Shown here one piece after another: positions 46,561-59,527 of a DNA stretch of 64,000 nucleotides (position 1 is its first letter; every line of letters begins with the position of its first letter). The notes below the pieces were generated by a model. It was not told the DNA's origin. It saw only the letters and a list, made by a program, of their open reading frames with translations, and searched no databases. The DNA comes from Zhengitettix transpicula (lineage: Eukaryota > Arthropoda > Insecta > Orthoptera > Tetrigidae), in the NCBI GenBank assembly GCA_037074705.1, contig CM073590.1, positions 139,829,600 to 139,893,599 on the forward strand, read 5' to 3'. The position numbers and the translations under genes were made by a program.

Positions 46561-49500
46561 GTATTTTTCATGTTTCTTAACGTAGAAAATCCTGCTTCAG
46601 TTAAATATTAATTTGAAAACATAATAAAATATTTATAGATTTTAATATCTGATGATATTCGTGTTTAATAGGTATGTATAAATAAGCAAGACTCTTTCTA
46701 GCATGTTTGGTTTTGAGATTGCGTTCAGATGTCAACGATATATTATGATCCTCTTAATCTGGTTCGTTGAACTCAAGACTCTTCTGATTATTTTGAATAA
46801 AATGAAATCGTAATACGATAATATTTGTGCTGATAGTTCCTCTGTTGATCATAGGTTGTTTTCAATCCCCATCTACATGGTTGTCATTACAGAGTTCAAT
46901 GAATTTAATATATCAACTAAATATCAGAATTTGGTGCATCACTAATAAGATCTATCACAAAGCACATACCACCTTGTTAGAAGAAAACTAGTAATTCGTT
47001 TCTTTTTAATTATATAGCAAATGAGAAATTGCCGTTTCTTGAAAATCCCGCATGAGTGATGTATGAAAGATAAAGCCTTATTATTTTGCTTCCATCGCAG
47101 AACACAGCACTTAAAATATTCTAGATTTAATGGACCATGCCTTTACAAAGTTTTCAACATTAGTCAGAATGTTTTTGCAATGATTGCTTCTAATTGTTTC
47201 GTTCTTTTTCAAATATTACCAATCCTTTGATCTGGCCATCAGTACAGAATTCCGTGCATTGGTTCCAGTCCAAATTAAACTTTCAAAGTAAGAAATATTT
47301 TCACTATATAGGGCTCGTCGTTTTATTTAAAACTATTCAACACAAAAATTCAGCGATTGTTCTATTTTTAGTAATAAATGTAGTGGCTACAATTAAAACT
47401 AATGTCATTTGACACGTGAATATCGAGAGCGAAATATGTATTGAGAAGATTATATGAAAGTCTGCGTTCAATGCCACATGCCATATTAATTATTCTCCTT
47501 TGAATGTTATTGTTTGACACTTCCTTCTATCCCAAGCATATGTGGTGCGCTTTTTCGAACCTTTATTAATAAAGAGAATATTTTATTAATTTAATTGAAA
47601 TTTAGCCCGAAGGCATCGGAACGTGGCTTGTCGACGCCGATAAGGCGACCGTATACAATTTCTGATTGAATTAGAGAAAATACCTTGGCCTGCAAACAAG
47701 TTCGTAAAATTTTGAGCGTGGGAAGCAAGAACATGCGACGTCACGAAGGAGTGAAGACGACGGGGAGACCATAATCCATTGGTAGGCACGAAAATTGTTG
47801 AAAGACAACGGGTCACAAATATTTGGTTTTCAATAACGGTATTGTTATTTTCTGGGGCAAGAAAGCGTCAAATCTGTAGAAGTTATTCTGATCTGCTTTC
47901 TGTTCTGAAGATACGCAGTTTTATATCCCCTCTTGGAGATTTATCCACGCATAGTAGTGCCGACTTCATAACATTAGTTGTTCGGTTTTTGAATGTGGTT
48001 TTTATTTCATAGTTCTTTTATACGTTGCTATTTAATTTTTATCTGATTGTTTCTCACATTTATTTTTATTTTTTCTAAGTAAACGTATTTCAGAATAATT
48101 CCTGTCTTTTAAAGTAAAATTTTCATTTACAATTAATATAAAATTGTAACGTGTTCCTCCGTCGATATAGGTTGACGGGGATTCGTTGCAATAAATGTCA
48201 GCAGATTCACGCCGTGAAAACTGGCCATGTTTTCTTGGAGTCAAATGCTGATTTGGGACTTTGAAGGAAAGGAGATCTACGAATGATCTCGAAGGCTTAA
48301 ATGTGTAGACAATTTGAGGGTAGTTTGGGGGTAGGTTCGCTTGAGGCTTATCAGGGAGGAATCGGATGTTTGGTGGTTTTACCAATCAAGACACAGATGT
48401 AAAGTTTTGCTGTAGTATATTTACAGTTATATATATGCTAGCTGTAAGTGGTGAAGAGGGTAGAATAGAAAGGAAGAGACCCATTTAGTGACGTGCAGCT
48501 TCATTAGTGTAGCAGATATTGTCTGTCTACATCTTGGAAACCTGTCACATTTAACGGTAGCGTGGGCTCCAGTTTTGCAATATGTTGCCTTTGCGTTAGC
48601 AGAGACGCACCCGCTGGTGTAAAATCCTGATTGAGGACGAATTGCAAGTGTCCTAGTAACCATCGTTACAAAACAATAATTCTTAAATTCCTCCATTCTG
48701 ACAATTAATTTTGTAGTGGTCATGGACGTCCAATCTAAATTTATAATGAACCTGTACCATATTTATTTTTCCTTACGATAAATAATTACGAGGCGTATAA
48801 AATTCTAATAAATTTTAATTATACAAATGTTTAATAATTTAAATGCGATTGTTTATTAATAAACATAATTTATTTGTACCTGCATAATACAATTAAGAAA
48901 GTGTAACTTCCGTTTGTAAGCGGAAATACCCCTTATGCTGGAACCAACTATTTATGATTAATCGTGTCGGGATCAGTCAAAGGCATCTATTAGCCAAAGG
49001 TTCTACGCAAGATGTTGGACTTTTTTGTTTCCATAGCAAGCTCGTCTTTTGAACAACTGCTTAGTTACGTTTCAATGTTGCTGTGAAGCTTTACATGAAA
49101 GTGAAAGAATGAAAAATAGCTATCGATAAAAGGGAAAGCTCTTGGGTTGCTGACTTATGCGGATTTACATTTTATGACTCGCTGGCTAGGTTTCGCCAAT
49201 CGTTTTGCGGCGATTAACGTGAAACTCTTTTACAGCTATGCGCCAAATAATGACATCTGAAAACAGAACAGAGAAATATCTTAATCGGATGTATTTTAAT
49301 ATTTACTGGCTTAAAATTGTTTTCATTTTCTTTTCCGAAATGTCATACAATTACTTCGATTGAGTAAAATGTGCCCAAAGAGATTAGAAATTACATTAAA
49401 TAGTTGTGAATTTTAATTTATATCATGTACATATGATACTAACTCTGGTTTAATATTTCGGAACACTTTTGAAATATATACAGAATACCAGTGCATTGCG

Positions 49501-51386
49501 GAACTCAAATTGCAAAACACTGTTTTAATACAAATAGTTAGAATTCTAGAAAGGTCCAATTTACCGTAGTTACTATAACGTAGACTCCCACACACTATAT
49601 TTTTTAATTTTCACTTATTTTGTTACCAACATGTGGCCAAACACGGCTCAATATGTTTATTACATTATGGCAGAATAGCAACAATAATCATAAAAAAAAA
49701 ATTTCATTCGGCTGTCATCCGGATTTACAAACCAGGGTCGTTCCGGTAAAGTTTCGCAAATATTTAAACTACAAAATTAAGTTACGAATGGAATAGTTCC
49801 TGCGGATTGGAATGTAAAGTATAAGTCCTTGTTCCGAAAATGAGATAATTTAATTATATCTGCTACTCATATTGTTGTAAAATTGTTGAAAGGTCTCATG
49901 TAAGTAACGAATGGAGCAAGGCTGCGTGTTTCTGTCTGAGGTTCTATAAGACTTCTCAATCGTCCAAAGCGCACTTTTTGGTTACAATTCTCCATTTTAA
50001 TATCGATTATTTGCGTTCATAAAAGAAGATTATAAAAGCAATGTGTTGCAACTATTTATTGCAGTACGTTAACAGTTAGTTGATTTTAGTTAAGGAATAA
50101 TCTGGTGTATTTATAAATTCATCTCTGAACATATCAGACACGTATTACTAATTCTGATACTCTGTCGAAGTATTTTATCCGTCTGTCATGTATCTAAAAT
50201 TGTTTAGAAAAACGTGGCGAGCGCAGCGAACTGCCTAGTGTGCAATAAACGGCACAAATCATCAAGATATCGCAACTGAAAATCTAATATACCCTAATTT
50301 CAACTATTAAAAGAAACGAGCGATGAGCTCTGTAACAATTTCATTGTGGTTATTCCAAAAAAAATAGATCTGCAAACCCATTTACCAAATAATACAAAAA
50401 CATACAAAACAAATTTCATTCGTAAACTAATGTAAATGTTTGCCAACTAATATCGAACTGTTTCTGTAAAGACTTTGGCAAACGTTCGAAGGCGATGCAT
50501 TTAAGAATTCTTGGCATCGGTTGAATAAAATACGGATACTACTGTCTTGAATTAAATTGTCGTTTTTTTCTTCCTCTAGTGTATGACGTGATTAATACAA
50601 TAATTGTTACTGGATAATGAGGCTGCATGAAATTTAAGTAATATTTTCCTGATTTTTAACAGCAGAGTTTATATACATAATTACTTTAGTTCTTTACATT
50701 TGTACTCAGGATGAATTGTTGATCCTTATAGATGCATATTATATATTTGTATCGCGATCGTGGAATAACTGATTTCTACCCAACTTGAACACACACTACG
50801 CGCTATACTTGATATTTTGTACGAAAATGTTTCTATTTGTATATACCGTCCAGGTGTATGTGTCAAAACGTATGTGTTGTATTAATAAAATCCAAGAGAT
50901 TTTAATTCATAAGTGTTTTAAAATTAGATGTGAACGATGTTTTACGTTGAACAGTTATGGTTATACAAGTATCCTAATTTCTCTCGTTTCGCAAAATAAT
51001 TATTCGACAGTACCGTGCTATTAGGAAGAACGGTTGAACATAATTTGGAGTGCAACTTTATTTGATCGTTCTTATAAAAAAGAAAAATGGATAAATTTTG
51101 GCCCCATATTTAAGAAGAAAATAAAATGGATACGACAGGTTTTTTTATATCGATTTGATAAACCTCAATTTAACGACTGAAATGTCTGTAGCGACTTCTG
51201 TTGTTAAAAATTAATTTGGTTTAACCCACCTTTAAGCGTGTATTATAAATTTATTACAATCCATAATAAATTATGAGTATCGAATGAGACTGAAGATATA
51301 TTTTCAAGTAAATTTCAAATAATATATAGTCTAGAAAGACTGTAGTACACTTCGTAAGTGTGACAATTTTATTACTTTTGCTGTGT
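46561..51386. other. Long stretch without recognised genes
   Basis: Mostly AT-rich. Slightly GC-richer patches at 47590-47800, 48150-48390 and 48430-48720 contain unassigned minus-strand open frames (48032-48385, 117 codons; 48427-48723, 98 codons). The latter has a spaced Cys run, but neither has a motif I can name. They could be fossils of an unrecognised repeat. No transposon ends or tRNA-like boxes were seen. Confidence 0.5.
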
Positions 51387-51406
51387 ACTTATATATATAT
51401 ATATAA
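51387..51406. repeat. Short (TA)n run
   Basis: A run of about 20 bp of alternating T and A. Confidence 0.8.
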
Positions 51407-51835
51407 GGTTTTATATAAATATAGTATAGTTTTGTACACACGGAAATAATGACCTACTTTCTATCGATTCGAGGTCGGACGCAATGGGGGAATTTAAAGG
51501 GAACAACTATACCATGAAAGGACGCTTCAAATGAGACATTAATACTGCTAGTTTATTAAAACGAGAAACATTAATTTCCAAGAATGAATTAACATTCTAA
51601 AACTAAAACTGTTTACGTAAATAGAATACTGATTTCGAAACCTGTAAATTGTTAAGTCCCCAAAATAAAACTCGGGAAGTGTACTTTAGATTGTTTTAAG
51701 ATTTAATGTTCTGTTAAATTAGGAATGATTAAATTAAAAATTAAAACGTTGTTTTATTTATATTAAATTCAAATTGTTAGAAAATGTCCATCAGTGCGAA
51801 TATTTGTTTAGAAAAGTAAAAGCTTTCACACAGGA

Positions 51836-52120
51836 CATAAATTATAATTCTCTTTGCTTAGGGACGTCTTCAGACGTTATAGAAACAATTTATTTATATT
51901 ATAAATATTAAACCTGATTAAACGATATTATGTGAATACATTTAGACCTCCTCAATCAACTTCCATGACAGTAATCAATTGTTTGTTTGATAGAGGCGGT
52001 CCTAATAGTTTTTACTTCAGCACTATTTATTTATAAAAAATTAACGTTTAGAACGTACATAAATTGTTTCTATAACGTCTAAAGAGATCCCCAAATAAAG
52101 CGAATAAACGATTTATGAAA
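51836..52120. repeat. Inverted-repeat element with a perfect 21-bp inner stem
   Basis: AGACGTTATAGAAACAATTT plus one base (51872-51892) is exactly the reverse complement of 52060-52080. Complementarity continues outward with mismatches: GCTTAGGGACGTCTT on the left against AAAGAGATCCCCAAATAAAG on the right, and CATAAATTATAATTC against GAATAAACGATTTATG. The loop is about 165 bp with no coding frame. Reading outward from the stem, each arm starts GTCTGAAGACGTCCC or GTCTAAAGAGATCCCC. This recalls the CTGANGA start of the Penelope-type termini elsewhere in the window, but a GAAAC core is not clear. It could equally be a MITE. Confidence 0.85.
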
Positions 52121-53489
52121 TTTTAACTTATTGTTCATATGTAACTTTATATCTTTCTAAATAAATATTCTGACTGTTAGACTATTTCTAATAATTTTAA
52201 TAATATTATATAATCTAGACAAGGGAATTTAGTTTTCATAGCATTTTTGAATAAATACATGGAAGTATATAGATAGAAGCACTTATGGACGCAAAGTCAG
52301 AAAATACTGGGAAAACAGTCCTTGAGTGTAAATTGAATAATTTAAAATATTGGTGTTATATAAAAATGCTGCCCGAGGAAAGAAGATGGCAAACAATCTT
52401 TGGTTGAGAACTGCATAAAATTCGATACGTAAAGAGACTGGAAGATAGCATCAATTTTATCTTTATTATATTTTGAGTTGCCTGAAATTTATAAAAATAT
52501 TAATTGATTTAGATTTATTGAATCCATTAGTCGCCGCGGAGGAAATAGTAAATATCAAATAATTTTTACATAAATATATATACATACTGAAATTTATGAA
52601 AATTACATTCCTAAGTCGATACAAATCTAAAAAAAAAATATATAAATTACATTTAATATATAAAATAAAAAGCGCGTAAAAGTAATTAATAGATTTAGGA
52701 TTCGTAATTCCTAAGTACGAATGCATCGGATTTAAAATAATAATAACATATATTTGAATAAATAATAAAAAATACCGCAGCGTGATAGGAAGAATTTACG
52801 AGAATATAGAAATATGGGCTAAATAATAGATTGATTTATTTCCATTATTCCACAATTGTCCATACATCCATTAATGTTAACGAAAATTTCAAAATTAAAT
52901 TAAGCTTAAAAATAGCATATTTAATAAATAGCTAAAGCTAGGCTATCTCTAAAATTAAACATTTTATATTTTTACATATATTTTTATGTATGCCTGAAGA
53001 ATAATTTTCTGGCTGAAGATCGTGTTTATGATTATTTATAAACACTTTATTAACAAAGCACAACACTGATCTTGATTAGAGAAAGGGAAGTATTGCATGG
53101 TGCGTTATTTTCCTCAACCTCTGAATGTTACAGTCTTTGTAACAAAAGCAAATGGTCAGTACGTACTATTATAAGCATAAGTGCAAAGTTTTAGGCTGGT
53201 AACATTCATATCATATGTGTCAAGTTAATGTGTATAAAAAAGTGGTTACTGTATAAAATTAAATTATCAATGTTAATAATGTGAAATTATGTTTTAAGTA
53301 ATTGTCCATAAACATAATCTGATTTTTCACTCCACGAAAAGAAAATAAATGAAGCAAAATTTCACATATGTTACCGTTAAACTGACGAGGGCAAAGTTTT
53401 CCTCTCTTTTTATATGTTATATGACAAAAAAGTTTTCAACGCAGTTGTAGAAAAAGGTAATCTGTCTTAATTATTCAAAAATTTCTATG
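52121..53489. other. AT-rich spacer
   Basis: Low-complexity AT-rich DNA. The minus open frame 52466-52726 is AT-driven and not called. Confidence 0.55.
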
Positions 53490-53730
53490 TTTTATTTTAC
53501 CCCTCTTCCCGCTAAACTCTCCCTTTTACAAAGAATGTCGAGGTAAATGTAATTTATTTCCCGCCGTGCTCCATCTGGCATTTAAATAAACCGGTGACAA
53601 AAAAAAATTCTCGTGTGTGACGCGGCGCACAGCCCGGCTGGCACAGTGCAATCGAGAAAAAAATATTTCGTTCGTTATCTGAGGGCTGTTCTCTGCTTTA
53701 TTCGAAACAAAATGTTAATGGGATAGGCGA
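53490..53730. other. GC-richer island, possible regulatory DNA
   Basis: Short block with CCCGCCGTGCTCCATCTGGC (near 53561), a word resembling an insect CTCF-type site, CTGGCATTTAAATAAACCGG, and GTGACGCGGCGCACAGCCCG (near 53617). There is no open frame of note and no copy elsewhere in the window. The composition contrast with several kilobases of AT-rich DNA on both sides is strong. A regulatory role is inference only. Confidence 0.3.
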
Positions 53731-56072
53731 TGTTGCAGATGATGGATTCCTCGTATTTGCTTGTCTCGTTTACACTCTCGGCTTCCGGCTGACTGATTCT
53801 CAAAAGCACACAACATGTAATGACAAGTATTCACTGGAAATTTACGATAGGATGCCCTTTTGGCGCATTATTTATAAAAGGTGAAAATAGATTAAAAATT
53901 TATCTTGCGCATTTTACACGACCGAGCATTTCTGAACGTTTGAACTCGTGAAACCAAGCATTGAGTATGTTACGGTACACATAAATATTAATCTCGCGCA
54001 GGAAACCATGAATAACGTTTGATTTCAAAGCCGCAGTTGCTTATTACTATTTTTGTTTATAGGTTCGCATATTTCAGCAACATAGAGTTTTGTGTCAGTA
54101 TTTTTATTAAATTTTAGAAATATCAATGAGATAAAAACATTACATCGGTTTTTTAATTCAAGTTAAGAAAGAATTAACCAAAATAAGTCACAGCCATTTT
54201 AAATCTAGCTCAATACACATAAATGTATAACAATTGTAGGCCAGACAAAAATAAATATCTCAATAGATTTATTTTGTAACTAATTTGTGAATCTCATTAC
54301 AATAATTATTTATAACGACCGTAAAACGTAAATTAAACATTAATATTTCACGAGAAGTCCACTCAGTCTTTTATTTTGTGATATATGTGAGAGTGATTTT
54401 GAACCTGAACGTATAACACAAATACATTTTTATACAATACGTTAAGGTATATTTGTAATTGATATCTTCTGCATTGTTCGCAGAAACAAAGTTACAAATA
54501 TTGTTAACACATTCAGTAATTACCATTCATATTTAGTGTTAACATATGGATATGAAACTAATCACACTGTGAACTCTCTAAACGTTATTCACCATTCAAA
54601 ATTAGGAAAAATATATAAAGATTGGTTACTTACGAAATTAGGGAAGAGTATTCAATTTCAGTCACCCATTCAAAAAACAAAATTTCAATAATGTAGTTGA
54701 ATCAATATCATTAATAACGCATTAATTTGAATAAGAATAAATAAATATAAACAATACGCAATTTGAAATTAATGAGTCAGAAATAATTATCCAAATAAAA
54801 AGTAGGCGGGCGATCTTTAGATATTACAAAACATTTTAAAATTCTACAAATAAAATATTCCATCTATACAACTCTTGTATAATATGTGATATTAATAAAA
54901 ACGTTAATTTTCTGCATTAAAATTTATAAACAAGTTGTACCAAAAATATATACATAATGTAATATATATAATCATTTGCAAAGATTGTCTTATTTCTTAT
55001 AGAGAACAACCAAGAAGTTAAATTACAATTGGAATCCAAAATTTCTTTCAACAGTTTTATATCTCCGTAGATCGGATATACAATTATCAATTAACACAAT
55101 TTAGAAATAATTTTTATTAGTCCTTTTAGTAAAATCATAATGCTACTGAAAATTTCGAATGGTATCAGAAATGTTAGTATAAAAAGAGAAAAAATAAATT
55201 AATATATAATCAGTTACAGAATCATTATATAATTCAGTTGCATAATAAAAATCTTCCTTGATTATATTTTCAAAACAAACTTTTAAGTTTATTATATTTT
55301 AGAAAAATTGTAATTGAATTGTATTTTAATATATTTCATATTTTAAAATAATAATTTTGTACTTTGTATACGTAAGTTCTAAACCAACATAAGAAATATA
55401 TTGCTTTAATATTATTAAATTAATTATATTAAATCCGTAAGACTTAAAATGGCAGTTTCAGTTTTCATTTAATGAAAGAATACATATATTTTATTAAGAT
55501 TTATACCTTAATTTAATGAGTCTACTTAAAATTTTAGAACTACCTTTAAGCTGAATGATGGGGATAGAAGAACTTCATTTATATGCCTCAAACGCGTACA
55601 CTTCTTTAACGGCAAAATATTTCATTAATTAAACCCATACCTATAAATAATGTGCAAGACGTTGCTCAAATACCGAGGAGTGAGATTGGGAAGTTAATTC
55701 TGTGTAGAAGCCACCGTTGTTCTCCTTTCACGAACCGTCCAACTAACTGTTCATAATATTTTTTTACAGTGAAAGATAATCGAGGTTAAATATAATATTA
55801 TGAAATCGGGTCCTTATTTTTACAAGTGAAAGATTCCATTAAACATCTTGTTGAGTCATGTGAATAGTCAATAATTAACGATCATTAAAAACTTATTGGC
55901 CAAACATAACGCACAGAAAGTTAATTTTTCTATAGAATATAAGTTTATTAATAATTTTTAAAGATTAAAAAATTATATTGGTGATGAAATAAAGAAGAAA
56001 ATTGAAACTAAAGTTTTTATACCTAAACATTTTTCTGAGGATAATCATTTGAATTCATACACAATATGCTGT

Positions 56073-56075
<3 letters not shown>
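53731..56075. other. AT-rich spacer
   Basis: About 2.3 kb of AT-rich DNA without any recognised feature. Confidence 0.6.

Positions 56076-56113
<38 letters not shown>
56076..56113. repeat. (AT)19 microsatellite
   Basis: Uninterrupted AT dinucleotide run of 38 bp. Confidence 0.97.
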
Positions 56114-56115
<2 letters not shown>

Positions 56116-58839
56116 GCATTTACTTTACTTGATGCATTAGTTTATTAAACAAGAACACAGGGAATACACTCTAATCGATTCCGCGGCTATTATAAAACCC
56201 CCTCACACTTTATACACAATTAGTTGAGTGGAAAACTCTGTAAATCCAAAAATGTAGGATTTGACCGTAATGTGGTTATCTGCTTGAATCTAAATGCAGA
56301 CGTGTGGTAATTTATATTACTGGAAACAGAGGCTGGTGATATCTCATCGGTAGCTGCGGATAAATGGAGTGCGTAACACTAGCAGGAAATTGACTGCCAC
56401 GTGTACTGACCCACCCCGGCCTAAATACAATATATATCTATCTCAAGGTGGTCCAATGGTCTAATAAGGTATTTATTCAGCGATCTGTGAAATAAATTCT
56501 CTATACAGTTTTTAATTACTACAGTAATTAATATACAATGAAACAATTACAAAACTGTTAAATACGATGAAAATGCGGCTCTCTAATAAAACAGTTGCGA
56601 GGAAAGCACCATTTAAATTATTTTCAAGCATCTGATTTAATATGAAGACTATGAAGTCTGATAACTGCTTTAAAGTTTTATTTACTCTACAGCGCACAGA
56701 ATATATCTTTAACAGAAACTTCAATTCCCGGAATTTGTGTTGATGAAATGTATACAAATAACAATATATGGACTCTCGTATCGTGTACTGTACAAAAGAA
56801 TCCAAAATTATTTGACTTTTATTCTACTAAAACTCATATTCGGTTCTTTATTTGACTTTTCTATATAAAGATCTCTCGGGTTTCAGTAAAACTGTCTCCA
56901 ATGCAATAATACCAAAACAGAAACATTATTACTTGTCACTCGCTTGAAAGTACAGCATTTGACATTACAATGTCGTTGTTTTTACCTCATTATACAACAC
57001 CTTGAAGAAAAATCTGCAGGGATAAATAGGGATGATGAAAATAGCTTATACAACTTTTAACATTATTAAGAATAATAGACAGATATTTTCAAATATATAG
57101 AGCAAAAAAACAGATTTCATAATTACATTTTACAGAGTATTTTATATATAATTATTATATATAAAAATTATTTTTAATATTTGTGACACACATACATTTC
57201 TTAAATGTCAGGGAACACACACACATATTGACGTAGATGAAACGGGGCAATTTAATATATATAGTTCGCACAACAAGGAAACCTTGACCCTGTTATTCTG
57301 GCTTGGACTTTAAAACACTCAGAAAAAATAGAATTTAAAATAATTAATGTTAAGATTACCTACTTAAGATTACCTTCCTTTTGTGAACTTAGAGTAAGTT
57401 TCAGAGCGAAGTAATTGGAAATCAATCTATCAATTATTCACATTTTTACGGTGTTTTGAATTCAAGTTGGCATATTAACAATTTTATTAAACGACTGATA
57501 AGAAATAAGTAACAAGAGAAACATTGGCAACTGACAAAGAGGTAAATTTTAACAGCAAGAACCGCCCCATTCATAATATTTTTATAAGTTTTTCTCCATT
57601 AAAAATTACTCAAAATATACAATATTACTTTGATTACAAAACCAACAATAACTTCAATATTTTATACATATACTGTAGTCCATTCCACACAAGTAGTAGT
57701 AAAGTGTATCGTCTTGGTAGAACGGCGTCGTTAAAAAGGTGGGAGAAATTAGTAAATCAATAATCAGCAAACTCATAATAAATTAAAACACTCAACTTGG
57801 CGACTTTGCGTAGCAATAATAATTTAGTGAGAATGCATATCGATTTTCTAACATTCAAAACACAGAATTTAAAACAAATACATTTACTCAACATTTTTTC
57901 ACATGTATTTAACATATTTTAAAGATAGTTCTTTTAGCGATAACCGGAAACTAAATATTGGCAACTAGTTCCAGACAGGAAATCTGATAGCTTTCCTTCA
58001 GGCTAACCCTAGACCTGGAGATCGCTTCCTCAAAGCGTGATGAAGGATCGAGCAGTGTACCACATTACCATATGTTCATCGCCGGACCATAAAGCCTGAC
58101 TTAGGTTGCATAGCACCAGTGGTGTTGAATTACAAGTTGTATTTTACCTTACTCCGAGTTTGAAAGTCATAGTCTCCTGATTGCTAGTACACAAGTGTTT
58201 CGCTTCGCTAATGATTCAATACTGTTTCTCCTTGGACTTTCTTATCAGCAAACTAAGGCCCATAGTGTATTAGCAAAGTTTCTCAAAATCACATTACTGC
58301 TGAAATTTTATGAATTTCATACGTGATCGGTACCTCACTCACATTTTCAGCCAATCACAATATTTTACCTCCTCCGATACTATTTTTCACTAGAGATCGG
58401 TACCACACTTGATGGTTTTATTTTTGGAATATGTTTTCCATTACGATGTCCAGATCATATACCTTGCTGAAACCCGCAAGCAACTCATTTGTTTCGGTAA
58501 CAAAGACCAATAAATAAACTTTACTTTATATTAAAAATCGTATATTTTCACGTTTATCCATCTTTCTCTACAAAAAATAATAATTATAAATTGTTCTGAT
58601 TTCATCAGATTTGTTTACCAACTCAGACTGGGGATTCTTGAGTGGTTTGTAGAAAAAAAGGATAATAATAAAATGATTGATAAGTGGCTTTTAGAGAAGG
58701 GGAGGACTATAATTGGACGTTTAGCGGCTTAGAGCTAATGGTATTGACAGACATCTGGTCGGAACCCTTAATGCAGGATGACAGAAGTTTTATGGACATA
58801 AAATTATATTAAAAGAGATTATTTATTTTAATTGTATTG
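56114..58839. other. Spacer, nothing recognised
   Basis: AT-rich, with mixed patches at 56160-56440 and 57950-58250. A near-duplicated word GATCGGTACC occurs at about 58326 and 58396. The minus open frame 56512-56805 (97 codons) and plus frame 57524-57763 match nothing I know. Confidence 0.5.
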
Positions 58840-59255
58840 AGTGGCTCTCGGAGCGTGAGAAAGGCAACAGCTGGTGTTATTTGGCGATCGTGGAAACTCA
58901 AAAACTGTGAAAACAAGGGAATATTCTGGAGAGGGGAGAGCAGATAAAAGGACAGTTGTTGGACTGGAGACCTGAGAGACGAGTTAGACGTGAGAGTTGG
59001 AAGGTGATGGACGTGGAGTGTGGTAGCAGAATCTGTACGAGAAAGTCATAGGAGAGTGAAGTTCGAGTCAGCAGACGTCAGGAGAGGTCATCGGATGGTA
59101 GGCCAAGTTAAGGTGGCCGAAATAAATAATAGTTTTATTTATTCAAGAGGCAGTTTTAGAGTCGTTAGGAGAGATCATCGGATGATCTTGTTTATGTGAT
59201 ATTTATATATTAATTTATCGTCTTTAATTGAACCCCAAATTAAACAATAAAAATA
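58840..59255 (+). mobile_element. Possible solo LTR
   Basis: A purine-rich block has a TATA-like AGATAAAAGGAC (near 58943), a following transcribed-region-like stretch GACTGGAGACCTGAGAGACG (near 58971), and a later AATAAATAATAG (near 59123) that could serve polyadenylation. GGAGAGGTCATCGGATG (near 59083) partly recurs as GGAGAGATCATCGGATG (near 59169). It ends in an AATAAAAATAG word just before the SINE at 59268. No second LTR, primer-binding site or coding frame is present, so the call is tentative. Confidence 0.3.
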
Positions 59256-59267
59256 GTTAAAAAGCCT

Positions 59268-59527
59268 CGCCGGCCTGCTGTGGTGTAGTGGCCAGCGTCA
59301 TTGCCTCGCATAACAGAGTTCCCGGCTTCGAATCCCGGCATGGGCATGGATGTTTGTGGTTGTCCTGATAATGAAAACTGGGGTTAAGGCTGTGGGAGAA
59401 TCAATACTCTGACTAGGTGTGACTCCTAAATCTAGAATGTGTCATGTAAGATTACAGTTTGGCAGCCGTCTCGGTAGGCCAAGGCCCTTCGTGGGCTGTC
59501 GAGCCAAAAATTATTCTTATTATTATG
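59268..59527 (+). mobile_element. tRNA-derived SINE, nearly complete
   Basis: The head begins GCCGGCCTGCTG and carries an A-box-like TGGTGTAGTGG (59281-59291) and a B box GGCTTCGAATCC (59324-59335), spaced as in a tRNA-type RNA polymerase III promoter. The body continues GGGCATGGATGTTTGTGGTT and ends ...GTGGGCTGTCGAGCCAAAAA, then a simple (ATT)n-like tail at about 59508-59527. The length of about 260 bp is typical for a SINE. The tRNA part does not fold into an intact tRNA, so it is not a tRNA gene. A decayed relative lies at 17915-18000. Confidence 0.88.

Noticed and set aside
46640..46690. CTGATGA word near 46657
   Set aside because: No GAAA box follows at a suitable distance.
48032..48385. 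Minus-strand open frame of 117 codons
   Set aside because: No recognisable domain, AT-rich codons at the end and no supporting signals. It may be chance or a repeat fossil.
48427..48723. Minus-strand open frame with spaced Cys residues
   Set aside because: The Cys spacing does not match a zinc-finger pattern I can name.
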